A stretch of DNA of 64,000 nucleotides from Clostridia bacterium. Its GTDB lineage: Bacteria; Bacillota; Clostridia; Oscillospirales; Acutalibacteraceae. Shown one piece after another: positions 9,437-18,405 of the stretch (position 1 is the stretch's first letter; every line of letters starts with the position of its first letter). The notes beneath the pieces are model-generated. The model was not told the origin of the DNA and did not search any database. It worked only from the letters and a program-made list of their open reading frames with translations. The DNA lies in the NCBI GenBank assembly GCA_024404145.1, contig JAKSQK010000002.1, forward strand, positions 62,001 through 126,000. Direction: 5' to 3'. A program made the translations under genes and the position numbers.

Positions 9437-10933
9437 TTATTTGAATTTTGCAACCGTCTTATTAGCTGCCTTAACAGCATTCTTGAATTTTGGTTTAACC
9501 TTATCAAGTTCGCTCTTAATCTGGTCGGCTTTACCGGTAGTTCTGATATAAGTATCAAGACCTACATTGGAATCGCCGTTTGTAACTTCCATCGGACCGC
9601 TTGAAACCTTGTAGAATCTCTTCTGCTTCATAACATAGTCATAAGTTTCGAGTGCCTGTTTATTTACAAAGAAGGTCTTTTCTTCATAGTTATCTCTGTT
9701 GAGATAGTAACGCAAGAAGTAGTATGCGGCGGGGCCGTTCTTACAACCCTTCGGGAAGCCGTATGCTTCGTATTCATGCATCGGAACTAAATATGTTTTG
9801 TTGAATCCCTTCGGGAACGGAACACAATAAAGGTCGCCGTCGGATTTAAGGGTTTCATAGTGGAAGTCGGTTCTACGAGCGCAGAGCATATTATCGGTTG
9901 TAAAGAGGTATGTTCCGTTTTCGATTTTATCCTGCTCACGCATTGCTTCGCAGGTGATAGAATCTTTGTATCCGCAAATCTTTTGGAGAGTTTTAAGAAT
10001 AGCGGGGTCGGAAGAATTGTCTTTGAAGGTCTTGCCGTCAAATTTCATAAAGTCTAATCCGCTGAATCTTAAAAGGTCAAGATGGTCATTGGTCATCCAG
10101 CCGGATCTGCCGGTTTCTTCCTTGAACTTTCTGCACATATCAAGGAATTTATTCCATGTCCACTTGCCCGATTTCCATAAATCATACGGGTCGTCAAGTT
10201 TATATCTCTTGATGGTAGCGCCTGAGTAGTAAACTACGGTCGGCTGCTGGTTAAAGGTGTTTTTAAGGTTTACACCATAGGTCTTGCCATTTACCTTATA
10301 AGCACTTGTTACCTGACTATCCCAAATTTTACCCTTGAAGTCATAGCCGGTTGCAGCTTCAACATCCTGAGTTAAATTCATACGGTAAATGTTAACCGAA
10401 GCATAACGGATAATATCAGGCGAAGAACCGCTGTTTATAAGTGCGGCAATTTCTGTATCATAGTTATCATAAGAGCCCTGTTTCCAGTTAACCTTGATTC
10501 CGGTCTGCTTTGTGAAGTTGGCGATAACCTTTTCAGCGCCGGTAACATGTTTTGCCGGGTTCCATGAATACATAGTTACAGTTGAACCTTTTAATTTTGA
10601 CGGCATCTTTGAAACGAGTTGGCTCCAAGAAAGGTCGTCAGCGCTCTTAACAGCTTCTGCCTTCTTTTTCTTGGTCTCTTTTGTTTCGGTCTTGGTAGTT
10701 GCGTTGTTTCCCGAACCATTATTGTTCTTATCGCCATTATCGTCTGCATCGTCTGCATCGTCTGCATCTGCATCTGCATCTGCATCGTCTGCATCGCCGT
10801 TGTCATCAACGATATCCCAATCTTCATCATCGAAATCTTCTGTTGATGACTTTTTGCTGCCGCAACCTACTACTGCAAACATCATTACAATAGCAAGAAG
10901 CAAACATAACATTCTCTGAATGTTTGTTTTCAT
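9437..10933 (-). CDS. Carbohydrate ABC transporter substrate-binding lipoprotein
   Basis: 498 residues, ATG start with AGGAGG upstream. The lipoprotein signal peptide ends in AVVGC (Cys 24). An acidic Asp/Ala/Asn linker (about 30-75) encoded by a GATGCA-type repeat tract follows, then a family-1 binding-protein fold: GSTVTMYSWNPAKHVTGAEK, 'FTKQTGIKVNWKQ', 'INSGSSPDII', 'YGVNLKNTFNQQPTVVYY'. This captures extracellular oligosaccharide for the permease encoded 32 bp upstream. The protein is anchored outside the membrane. The ligand is not evident; neighbouring alpha-galactosidases point to galactose-decorated glycans (inference). Confidence 0.85.
   Translation of the reverse strand: MKTNIQRMLCLLLAIVMMFAVVGCGSKKSSTEDFDDEDWDIVDDNGDADDADADADADDADDADDNGDKNNNGSGNNATTKTETKETKKKKAEAVKSADDLSWSQLVSKMPSKLKGSTVTMYSWNPAKHVTGAEKVIANFTKQTGIKVNWKQGSYDNYDTEIAALINSGSSPDIIRYASVNIYRMNLTQDVEAATGYDFKGKIWDSQVTSAYKVNGKTYGVNLKNTFNQQPTVVYYSGATIKRYKLDDPYDLWKSGKWTWNKFLDMCRKFKEETGRSGWMTNDHLDLLRFSGLDFMKFDGKTFKDNSSDPAILKTLQKICGYKDSITCEAMREQDKIENGTYLFTTDNMLCARRTDFHYETLKSDGDLYCVPFPKGFNKTYLVPMHEYEAYGFPKGCKNGPAAYYFLRYYLNRDNYEEKTFFVNKQALETYDYVMKQKRFYKVSSGPMEVTNGDSNVGLDTYIRTTGKADQIKSELDKVKPKFKNAVKAANKTVAKFK
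10741..10797 (-). repeat. Short tandem repeat (6/9-nt units) inside the binding-protein linker
   Basis: On the plus strand TCTGCA and TCTGCATCG units alternate about nine times in tandem and encode Asp-Ala and Asp-Asp-Ala in the lipoprotein linker. Every unit is a multiple of 3, so slippage would change linker length without breaking the frame. Confidence 0.85.
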
Positions 10934-10965
10934 AAATTTGTCCTCCTAAAATTATATGTCATATA

Positions 10966-11928
10966 TCAACCTACGATACCGCAGGTGGCTATGCTTTGAA
11001 CGAATTTCCTTTGAAGAGAAAGGAAATAGATAAGCAACGGAATAATCGCTATAAACGAACAGGTTAAAATGAGCGTTCCGAGCGACAGCTTGAATGCGCT
11101 GCTTATTTCAGATGTAAGGTTGGCTTCCAGATTCGCAAGCATTACGCTCAGCGGATAGTTCTTCGAGAGATAAATCTGCGACTGGTAATAATCGTTATAG
11201 TACCAAACTACCGAGAATACCAAAACGGTTATCGTTGCCGAGCCACTCGAAGGAAGAACGATTTTGAAGAAGGTTTTGAAAGGACCGGCACCGTCTATCC
11301 AAGCGGCTTCTTCAAGTTCTTTCGGAAGTCCCTTAAAGAACTGCGAATATATATAAATGAAGAATCCGTTTTTAAGACCCGTTCCCAAAACCGCCGGTAT
11401 CCAGAAAACAAACGGCGTATCGAGAATGTTTGGCCTTAACTCATGCCCTACTAATTTTGATATGCCGCCCAAAATTCCGAAAATATCAAGATAATGGAAA
11501 TTGTTATAGGAAGCTATCATTACCATCGGGTCGGGAATTAAAATGCAAAGTATCATAACTCCGGTTAGGAATTTTTTGCCGGTGAAATCAAATCTTGCAA
11601 GTCCGTATCCCACAAGCGCACAACTTAAAAACGAGATAAGCGATGCTACAATTTCGTTTTTGAGCGTACTTAAAAGCGATGGGAAATATTTAAGCGTTGC
11701 TATCGCCGCTTTGTAGTTATCGAGCGTTACACCTTTTGCTATCCATTCAACCGTCGGGTCAAGCCAGTCGGCAGGTGTTTTAATTGAGTTGAGCGCCATA
11801 AATAAGAACGGATAGAAAAGTATGTAAGCAAAGCCGATTAGAATTAAATATCTCGCAAGACTCGCTAAAAAACTTATGCTTTTCTTCTTTAACTTGTATT
11901 TGTTATAAGTCAACTTGAAGTCCCCCAC
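10966..11928 (-). CDS. Carbohydrate ABC transporter permease (MalG/YtcP type)
   Basis: About 320 residues from a GTG at 11928; a TTG six codons in is possible because GGTGGGGGA lies just upstream of it. About six membrane segments are visible, starting at 'SLARYLILIGFAYILFYPFL'. The conserved EAA loop that contacts the ATPase is present as 'ELEEAAWIDGAGPFKTFFKI', with G-x-x-x-x-x-x-P around 'IVLPSSG'. This is the second-permease family, which normally pairs with a MalF/LplB-type subunit and a shared MsmX-like ATPase. Neither partner is in the window. It ends 32 bp before the binding-protein gene and starts 4 bp after the glycosidase stop, so the three are one operon. Confidence 0.88.
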   Translation of the reverse strand: MGDFKLTYNKYKLKKKSISFLASLARYLILIGFAYILFYPFLFMALNSIKTPADWLDPTVEWIAKGVTLDNYKAAIATLKYFPSLLSTLKNEIVASLISFLSCALVGYGLARFDFTGKKFLTGVMILCILIPDPMVMIASYNNFHYLDIFGILGGISKLVGHELRPNILDTPFVFWIPAVLGTGLKNGFFIYIYSQFFKGLPKELEEAAWIDGAGPFKTFFKIVLPSSGSATITVLVFSVVWYYNDYYQSQIYLSKNYPLSVMLANLEANLTSEISSAFKLSLGTLILTCSFIAIIPLLIYFLSLQRKFVQSIATCGIVG

Positions 11929-11932
11929 CTGA

Positions 11933-13939
11933 TTATTCTTTAATTATGAGTTTTCGATTTTCAATTACCGCAAACGGCCCCGCTTCAATTAGCTCTACGG
12001 TTTCGTCTGCCTTGATTCTATATGTTAAAGGAGAAATGAATTTATCAATTCTGCCTATTGTTCCGTTACCGTTTTTAAGCGGTACAAAAATGAAAAGTTT
12101 GAATTCATCGTTATCGGCGAGTGAAAATTTGTGTTTTTCACCCTTTTTGAGCGTTATGAACGATTTTGAAAAATGTTCATAAACACCGAACTCATCACCG
12201 CAAAGTCCTTTGATATTTGAACTCGATATTGAGCCATAAACGGCTTTGTTATCGCTATCGAGGTTAAATACCGCCAAAACACCGCAACCGTTGGCAGTAT
12301 TCTGAACTTTGAAAGATTTGCCGTTTTTTGTCGGATTTTCGGTTAAGCAGTCCGCCGTCGGAATTCCCGGTTTATCACAGCGAAGTATTCTGCCGTTTTC
12401 AAAGACGAGGGGCTTTATAACCTCTGCCCTGCTTCTTGAAAGCTTATCGCTGACATAAACGGGACCGCCGCTTACGGCCCTTAGCAAACTGTTTTTTATC
12501 GCTTGGCCGTCATCGGTCCACCACATATCGTAATCGCAGTAGTAGAAACGGCCTTGAATAAGGCAATTATATGTACATTGCAAAATATGCTTTGTAAACC
12601 ACGGCCTGTCTTCCGGCTGGAAATCATCGCTGCATCTTGCAACGGCGCTGTCGGTTCTGTTCCACATATCCTCATTCGCCATGCCCATACAGTTTATCAT
12701 TACACCGCCGAAATGTTCCTTGACCGACCTTTCCATCGCATCGTGAAACTGCCTTGCAACTTCACCGACCGGCGCATATTTTTTATAAAAGCGCCTCGTC
12801 ATACTCTGGTTATCTATCTTTACAAACTCGGTTCCGCATGACTCCAAATAATCATGGAATAATTTATAAAAGCCGTATGCTTTTTCGTATTCGTAAGAAG
12901 GAATAAGCATTTCGTCATTTACCTGCAAAAGCAAATCCTTATGCTCTTTATAAATATCGCTTTCTTTGTCGATACCCTTCCAGTACCCCGTTGTCGGATG
13001 CCAAACACCGACCTTTATACCGTAACCGTTGACTTTTTCTATCAGCGATTTAAGACCGCTCGGAAATCTTCTGCTATCTGCCTTAAACGAAGAAAGACTT
13101 GAAGAATGCATGAGATTAAACATTTCTTCTCTTGTTTCGTAGGTCTTATCCCAGAAGTTTCTGACCTCTGCCCACATATCGTCAACTATCGCCCACTTAA
13201 CGGGGATTTGCTTGGCTTTGAATTCTTCGCACTTTTCTTCGATGCCTTTTTCGTTTACTTCAATTCCGAAAGCATCCCAACTGCACCATCCGAGGTATTC
13301 GAAAATCTCGGGGTACTCTCGCTCGTTTCTCAGTTTGCACCGTCCGCCTAAAAGCTTACTCGCAAGTTTGGCACATTCCGAAATTAATTCGAAAGGATTA
13401 TCGCCTTCGGCAAATGTCAGCGCCAGGCACTTGCATTCGTTTAGGTTTTCGTACCAACTGAAAAGTCTCGCTTCCAAAAGATTTTCTTCGTTGCCTTCAA
13501 GAACGCATTTGTACTTTTCGGATACAACGGGAAGTATCGCAAGATAACTTCCGTCTTCCTTTTTTGCTATAAGACCCTGCGTATTATTCGGAACATCTTT
13601 AAGGCAACTGCCAAAAACGGGCTTACACCAAAACTCTGCATGTTTGAAGTTCGAAACGAACTGAGACAGATTTTCGATATCTATGTAAATCGAAACGCCC
13701 AACTCACTGTAAAGATTAAAATCAACCGATACATCAGCATAAAGAGCGTTCGCCTTACCGAAGTTTTTCACGGTGCATCCTCCGTCAAAGAATCGGGTGT
13801 CATTTTCTGTTTTATACGCCCTTGCGCCTTTGACTATCACCGCTAAAAACCTCGCTTTATGGAAATGCTTACCCTCACTTTTGGGCAAACTGTTATATTT
13901 TAATAAAATTAGACAATTCTTGTGGTAATATTGTATCAT
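11933..13939 (-). CDS. GH36-type / raffinose-synthase (Sip1)-like alpha-galactosidase
   Basis: 668 residues if the ATG at 13939 is used. That ATG has no ribosome binding site; a GTG at 13840 preceded by GAGG with 9-nt spacing is an alternative. The central TIM barrel carries 'YLGWCSWDAFGIEVNE', 'VKWAIVDDMWAEV', 'YGIKVGVWHPTTGYWKG' and 'EFVKIDNQS', whose Asp matches the GH36 nucleophile position; 'ARCSDDF' fits the acid/base region. No signal peptide, so cytoplasmic. The family hydrolyses or transfers alpha-galactosyl groups (raffinose, stachyose). It heads the importer operon divergently from an AraC regulator, so imported oligosaccharide is the probable substrate. Confidence 0.82.
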   Translation of the reverse strand: MIQYYHKNCLILLKYNSLPKSEGKHFHKARFLAVIVKGARAYKTENDTRFFDGGCTVKNFGKANALYADVSVDFNLYSELGVSIYIDIENLSQFVSNFKHAEFWCKPVFGSCLKDVPNNTQGLIAKKEDGSYLAILPVVSEKYKCVLEGNEENLLEARLFSWYENLNECKCLALTFAEGDNPFELISECAKLASKLLGGRCKLRNEREYPEIFEYLGWCSWDAFGIEVNEKGIEEKCEEFKAKQIPVKWAIVDDMWAEVRNFWDKTYETREEMFNLMHSSSLSSFKADSRRFPSGLKSLIEKVNGYGIKVGVWHPTTGYWKGIDKESDIYKEHKDLLLQVNDEMLIPSYEYEKAYGFYKLFHDYLESCGTEFVKIDNQSMTRRFYKKYAPVGEVARQFHDAMERSVKEHFGGVMINCMGMANEDMWNRTDSAVARCSDDFQPEDRPWFTKHILQCTYNCLIQGRFYYCDYDMWWTDDGQAIKNSLLRAVSGGPVYVSDKLSRSRAEVIKPLVFENGRILRCDKPGIPTADCLTENPTKNGKSFKVQNTANGCGVLAVFNLDSDNKAVYGSISSSNIKGLCGDEFGVYEHFSKSFITLKKGEKHKFSLADNDEFKLFIFVPLKNGNGTIGRIDKFISPLTYRIKADETVELIEAGPFAVIENRKLIIKE

Positions 13940-14185
13940 TTTTCACAGTTTTTTAACATAGGTCTTATAGACAATTTTAAGGGCAAATTATTTGAAAAAA
14001 GGACACTTTATTTATAATTTTCATTATTTATTGCTTATTTTTGGAATAAAAAAGGACAAATCCGCTTTCTACCGCAGTTTTACCACTATATTTTGTGTTT
14101 TTTGGGCGATTTTCTGCTAATCATTTACTTTTTTGCTCATATATGATATAATTTAACCGCAATAAACAATAAACGGGGTGATATT
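13940..14185. promoter_or_regulatory. Divergent control region between glycosidase operon and AraC gene
   Basis: AT-rich 246 bp between two divergent genes. Two pairs of direct repeats are seen: AAAAAAGGACA at 13995-14005 and 14048-14058 (53 bp apart, about five helical turns), and TAGACAATT at 13910-13918 and 13968-13976 (58 bp apart). AraC proteins bind such direct repeats, so these are candidate operators; binding is inferred. Confidence 0.45.
14124..14152 (+). promoter_or_regulatory. Promoter of the AraC-family gene
   Basis: TTTACT (14124-14129), 17-bp spacer, TATAAT (14147-14152). It would start transcription about 25 nt before the TTG start codon at 14186. Confidence 0.6.
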
Positions 14186-15040
14186 TTGTTTATAAACAGC
14201 GGTTATTATTACAAAGACCTTCCGCAGTATGAAATTATTGATTCTGCACCCGCCGGACAAATCCTTTTTGTTATCAGCGCAGGGCACTATAAACTGCTTA
14301 CCCTCGATTTCCACAATACCGTTCATACGAATCGAAACGACTACCAGATAATCTATGTTAAAAGCGGTATTCTTTATTACTTCGAGCAGGGCGCAGAGCA
14401 TACCGCCGAAGCCGGTAGTTTTGTCTTTTTTAAGCCGGGTGAATTGCAAAAGTATTCCTGCTATCTTAAAGACAATACGGATATTTACTGGGTCCACTTT
14501 TCCGGCTCTTCCGCCGCTATGATTTTGCAGTCCAACAACCTTCTCGATTCGAGAACTGTTACCATTCAGGCAAACAAACGGTTTGAACAACTTTTTAATC
14601 TTATGATTTCAAATCTTCAAAACCGAGATGCCTATACAAACTCGCTTAATACCCTCTACATTCAGGAACTCATTTTATCAATAGCCAAAGAGCGGGAAGT
14701 TACTAATGTTAAGGACAAAACAACCCCCGAATACCTTAAAGCCGTTCAGTATATCAACGACCATTTGAGCGAAAAAATGTCGCTTCCCGATATCGCCCGA
14801 TTTGCAAATGTTACAACAAAAACTCTTACAAGGCATTTTGAAAAAAATCAGGGAATGTCGCCTATGAAATATGTTAACTTTCTGCGGATAGAAAAAGCGA
14901 AACTTCTGCTTCAAACAAACAACTCGATAAGCCAGATAGCCAATGCGCTCGGATTTGAAGACCCGCTTTATTTCAGTACCGTTTTCAGAAGATATACGGG
15001 ACTTTCCCCCGAAAAATACAGAAAAGCATCAGAAAAATAA
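14186..15040 (+). CDS. AraC/XylS-family transcriptional regulator
   Basis: 284 residues from a TTG start; GGGGTGA lies 5 nt upstream and no ATG fits better. The N-terminal half is a cupin-like sensor domain ('YQIIYVKSGILYYFEQG', 'FVFFKPGELQKYSCY'). Residues about 190-284 hold two helix-turn-helix motifs: 'MSLPDIARFANVTTKTLTRHF' (first recognition helix) and 'SISQIANALGFEDPLYFSTVF' followed by 'GLSPEKYRK', the family signature. It is divergent from the GH36-like/importer operon and convergent with the second alpha-galactosidase, so it probably activates both in response to a sugar. Confidence 0.88.
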   Translation: MFINSGYYYKDLPQYEIIDSAPAGQILFVISAGHYKLLTLDFHNTVHTNRNDYQIIYVKSGILYYFEQGAEHTAEAGSFVFFKPGELQKYSCYLKDNTDIYWVHFSGSSAAMILQSNNLLDSRTVTIQANKRFEQLFNLMISNLQNRDAYTNSLNTLYIQELILSIAKEREVTNVKDKTTPEYLKAVQYINDHLSEKMSLPDIARFANVTTKTLTRHFEKNQGMSPMKYVNFLRIEKAKLLLQTNNSISQIANALGFEDPLYFSTVFRRYTGLSPEKYRKASEK

Positions 15041-15045
15041 AAAAA

Positions 15046-15069
15046 CCCCCGATGGAAATCCATCGGGGG
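15046..15069. terminator. Bidirectional terminator between AraC gene and alpha-galactosidase gene
   Basis: Ten-bp perfect stem (CCCCCGATGG and its complement), 4-nt loop, with an A-run on one side and a T-run on the other, so it can stop both convergent transcripts. Confidence 0.85.
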
Positions 15070-15081
15070 GTTATCTTTTTA

Positions 15082-17250
15082 TCAGCACTTATTAAGTTCT
15101 AAAATTCTTGTTTTATAAAGCGAATCGTTTATGAAGTAAATACCCTTATTCATCAGGTAATCTCCGCCGTAAATTTTGCCGTTGAGTTCGTAATTTGCGT
15201 TCTCTTCAAGACCTGCAAGTTTTATGTATTCATCGTGCCCCGCCGTTGTCATCGAATGGGGATAAATACAAACGAGAACCTTCTTTTTATCTTCCGAGAT
15301 AAACTCATTTACCGCCATCTGCGTTTCAAAAGGAGAGCGCAAACGGTATAGGTCTCCCTTATGGAAAATTTCGCCCAAACGACGGTAATCTTCAACCGCT
15401 TTTTTGGCAATTTCAAGTTCTTCCCCGCTGCATTTGTTAAGGTCAAGTTCAAAGCCGAACTGACCTGCAATGGCAACCTGACAGCGCATCTCAAACGGAG
15501 TTGTCCTCTTGTTCTGATGATTCGGACAGGCGGAAACATGGGCGCCCATAGAGGAATAAGGATAAACAAAGCTTGTTCCGTACTGAATTAAAATGCGCTC
15601 AACCGCATCGGTATCATCGCTCGCCCAAACCTGAGGCATATAGTGTAAAATACCGCCGTCGTAACGGGCTCCGCCCGAAGCACACGCCTCGAACAAAACA
15701 TTCGGAAATTTCTTTGTAAGAGTATCGAGAACTCTATAAAGACCGAGCATATAACGATGCATAACTTCGCCTTGATTTTCAGACGGAAGTCCGGCAGAGC
15801 CGACCTCGGACATCTGCCTGTTCATATCCCATTTAACATATTCTATGTTCGCTTTTTCAAGCACGGAACCTACCGCATTTACTATGTATTCGCAAACCTC
15901 ATCTCTCGATAAATCGAGGGTGTACTGGTCCCTGATTTTGCTCGGTGTTCTGCCTTTTGTATGGATAATCCAGTCGGGGTGTGTTTCGAAAAGTTCACTG
16001 TCGGGATTAACCATTTCGGGTTCAAACCAGAGCCCGAAACGCATACCGAGAGCGTTTACTCTATCCGCCAAACCTTTAAGCCCGTTCGGAAGTCTTTCGG
16101 GCATTTCAACCCAGTCGCCAAGTCCCCTCGTTTCGCCCGTTCTTCTGCCGAACCAACCGTCATCAAGCACCATGGTATCAACGCCGATTTCTTTGGCTTT
16201 TTTGGCGATTTCGACTATCTTATCTTCGTTAAAATCAAAGTAGGTTGCTTCCCAGTTATTTATTAGGGCATAGCGCTCTTTATCTCTCCATTTTCCCCTT
16301 GCCAAACGAGTTCTTATCAGCCGATGGAAAATCCTCGACATACCCGAAAGGCCCTCGGGTGAATATACCAAAATCGCCTCGGGAGTTTCGAAGCTTTTTC
16401 CGCTTTCCAAAACCCATTCAAACTCATTCGGATTTATGCCGATATATGCCCTCAAAGTACCGTAGGGATTAAGCTCCGCACCCGCCGTAAAGTTGCCGCT
16501 GTAAACGAGGTTAAAGCCGTAGGCATCACCGCTGTTTTCGGTGGTATTTTTATCGCAAACCGCAATAAAAGGATTATGGTAAGAACTGCTTACGCCTATC
16601 TGACTTTTTATGTTCTGATTTCCCTTGACAATCCTCTGTCTTGTAACATAGCGCTCCCTCGCCCAAGCGCCGTCAAGATGGATAATATCCATATCATCGG
16701 TACCGAAAAAGTCGGTTGTTGCGCTTAAAACGGTATGGAGCTTAAAAGTATTTCCGCCGTTAACGATTTTTACATTTCTCGTTATCGCATCAAGGTCTTC
16801 AAAAACCGAGTAATTAAGATAAATATCGACATTTTTCAGCTCATCAAAAAGGTTGATTATTAAGGTTTGAACCCTATCCCCTTTTTCGGCATAAGTTGAC
16901 GGAAGTCCCGAAATTTCGGGCTTCCCGTTTACTATTTCATAACCCTTAAAACGGTATTTTGAAACACGGCTTCCATCGTCATAAAGTGCCGAAAATGAAG
17001 GCAGCCTTGAATCGCCGCCGCCATAAGCCGAGAATTCGAGCGGAAGAACATTTGTCGAATAATCGCCGTAATCGAAAGGCGAATGCGACCGCCAAATAAA
17101 ATCTTTTTTCCATTCGGCATTTATGGGATTTTTAAGCTTTTTTCCCCAATAAAGATGTACCAAAACGCCCTCGTCCATAAGCCCTATCGCATAGGTTGTT
17201 TTAACGGTGTCAAGCGTAAAAACTTTGTTGTTTTTATCAAATTTAATCAT
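15082..17250 (-). CDS. Alpha-galactosidase, glycoside hydrolase family 36
   Basis: 722 residues, the usual bacterial GH36 length; ATG with GGGGAG upstream. N-terminal beta-sandwich, then the catalytic barrel: 'LINNWEATYFDFNEDKI', 'GVDTMVLDDGWFG', 'MRFGLWFEPEMVNPDS', 'EYVKWDMNR' (Asp nucleophile) and 'QVWASDDTDA' (Asp acid/base). 'FEACASGGARYD' is also typical. It removes terminal alpha-1,6-galactose from melibiose, raffinose or galactomannan oligosaccharides in the cytoplasm; no signal peptide. It lies convergent with the AraC gene, across a shared terminator, and 17 bp downstream of the cysteine-synthase-like gene, with which it may be partly co-transcribed. Confidence 0.93.
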   Translation of the reverse strand: MIKFDKNNKVFTLDTVKTTYAIGLMDEGVLVHLYWGKKLKNPINAEWKKDFIWRSHSPFDYGDYSTNVLPLEFSAYGGGDSRLPSFSALYDDGSRVSKYRFKGYEIVNGKPEISGLPSTYAEKGDRVQTLIINLFDELKNVDIYLNYSVFEDLDAITRNVKIVNGGNTFKLHTVLSATTDFFGTDDMDIIHLDGAWARERYVTRQRIVKGNQNIKSQIGVSSSYHNPFIAVCDKNTTENSGDAYGFNLVYSGNFTAGAELNPYGTLRAYIGINPNEFEWVLESGKSFETPEAILVYSPEGLSGMSRIFHRLIRTRLARGKWRDKERYALINNWEATYFDFNEDKIVEIAKKAKEIGVDTMVLDDGWFGRRTGETRGLGDWVEMPERLPNGLKGLADRVNALGMRFGLWFEPEMVNPDSELFETHPDWIIHTKGRTPSKIRDQYTLDLSRDEVCEYIVNAVGSVLEKANIEYVKWDMNRQMSEVGSAGLPSENQGEVMHRYMLGLYRVLDTLTKKFPNVLFEACASGGARYDGGILHYMPQVWASDDTDAVERILIQYGTSFVYPYSSMGAHVSACPNHQNKRTTPFEMRCQVAIAGQFGFELDLNKCSGEELEIAKKAVEDYRRLGEIFHKGDLYRLRSPFETQMAVNEFISEDKKKVLVCIYPHSMTTAGHDEYIKLAGLEENANYELNGKIYGGDYLMNKGIYFINDSLYKTRILELNKC

Positions 17251-17267
17251 TTTAACTCCCCTGTTTT

Positions 17268-18194
17268 TTATTCAAAAAGCGGTGTTGAAAAATACCTCTC
17301 AGCAGTATCCGGCAGAACGGTTACAACCCGTTTTCCTTTGCCGAGTTTTTTTGCAAGTTTTATAGCGGCGGCAACATTCGTTCCGCTGCTTATGCCGCAC
17401 ATAATTCCCTCTTTTGAGGCAAGTTCTTTTGAAACTTTTATGGCTTCATCGTCCTTTATTATGCAGATATCATCATAGATATTTTGATTCAAAATTGCGG
17501 GAATAACACCATCGCCGATTCCCATTTGGACATGCGTTCCGATAGAACCGCCCGAAAGAATTGCGGCATTTTCCGGCTCAACCGCCCAGATGGTCATATC
17601 GGGGTTTTTCGCCTTTAATCCCTCGCCTATTCCGGTAATTGTTCCGCCCGTTCCGATGCCGGAGCAAAAGCCATCAATAGGGCCGTTAACCTGACTTAAA
17701 ATCTCGGCGGCGGTAACATTTCTCTGAATATCGGTATTGGCAGGATTTTCGAACTGTTGCGGAACGAAAACTCGGCTGTCTTTCGCCTTCATTTTCATCG
17801 CAAGTTCCAAACAACCTTCGATGCATTTTCCGATATCGCCGTCATCATGAACTAAAATAACCTCTGCGCCGTAGTGTTTTACAAGTTTTCTTCTTTCCTC
17901 GCTGACCGAATCAGGCATAATAATCTTTACTTTAAGTCCTTTTACGGCTCCGACAAGAGCAAGACCTATACCCTGATTTCCGCTTGTCGGCTCAACGATT
18001 ACGGTATCTCTGTTGATAAGTCCTTTTTTCTCGGCTTCGAGTATCATATTATATGCCGTTCTCGTTTTTATCGACCCGCCGACATTAAGGCCTTCAAATT
18101 TCACAAGAATTTCGGCGCTGTCCGAGGAAACAATGTTATTAAGTCTTATTATCGGGGTGTTTCCCATCGCTCCTAATATATTATCATATACCAT
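17268..18194 (-). CDS. cysK: Cysteine synthase family protein (PLP-dependent)
   Basis: 308 residues from the ATG at 18194. AAGGA sits 9 nt before it; an in-frame TTG at 18203 is too close to that site. Fold type II PLP enzyme: 'MGNTPIIRLNNI', Schiff-base lysine in 'GGSIKTRTAYNMI', phosphate-binding 'PTSGNQGIGLAL', glycine loop 'SGIGTGGTITGIGEGLK' and C-terminal 'CGISSGTNVAAA'. It would form cysteine from O-acetylserine and sulfide. The usual SVKDR around the lysine reads SIKTR here, so a relative (CBS-like or another O-acylserine lyase) cannot be excluded. It has its own consensus promoter. Confidence 0.82.
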   Translation of the reverse strand: MVYDNILGAMGNTPIIRLNNIVSSDSAEILVKFEGLNVGGSIKTRTAYNMILEAEKKGLINRDTVIVEPTSGNQGIGLALVGAVKGLKVKIIMPDSVSEERRKLVKHYGAEVILVHDDGDIGKCIEGCLELAMKMKAKDSRVFVPQQFENPANTDIQRNVTAAEILSQVNGPIDGFCSGIGTGGTITGIGEGLKAKNPDMTIWAVEPENAAILSGGSIGTHVQMGIGDGVIPAILNQNIYDDICIIKDDEAIKVSKELASKEGIMCGISSGTNVAAAIKLAKKLGKGKRVVTVLPDTAERYFSTPLFE

Positions 18195-18225
18195 TAAATT
18201 CAATCCTTTTTACACAGTTATCTTT

Positions 18226-18254
18226 ATTATATCTACTATCTATCTTATTGTCAA
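18226..18254 (-). promoter_or_regulatory. Consensus sigma-A promoter of the cysteine synthase gene
   Basis: On the minus strand TTGACA (18249-18254), 17-bp spacer and TATAAT (18226-18231), both boxes exact, 32 nt before the start codon. Confidence 0.85.
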
Positions 18255-18284
18255 TAACTACTAATGTTTACGGCAAAATAAAAA

Positions 18285-18312
18285 AACCGATGAAGACTAT
18301 GCTTCATCGGTT
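18285..18312 (-). terminator. Terminator of the S10-spc-alpha operon
   Basis: Stem AACCGATGAAG with its complement around a 6-nt loop, followed on the minus strand by T7. It lies downstream of rplQ, just before the next promoter. A smaller hairpin (CGGGAAATATATTCCCG, about 18344-18360) precedes it. Confidence 0.85.
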
Positions 18313-18405
18313 TGTTTTAGGGTTATTTAGTACACACATTATCTCGGGAAATATATTCCCGATGTCTTAAAAAAGGCGTTTGAAAATGTGAGTACTAAAA
18401 AGAGA

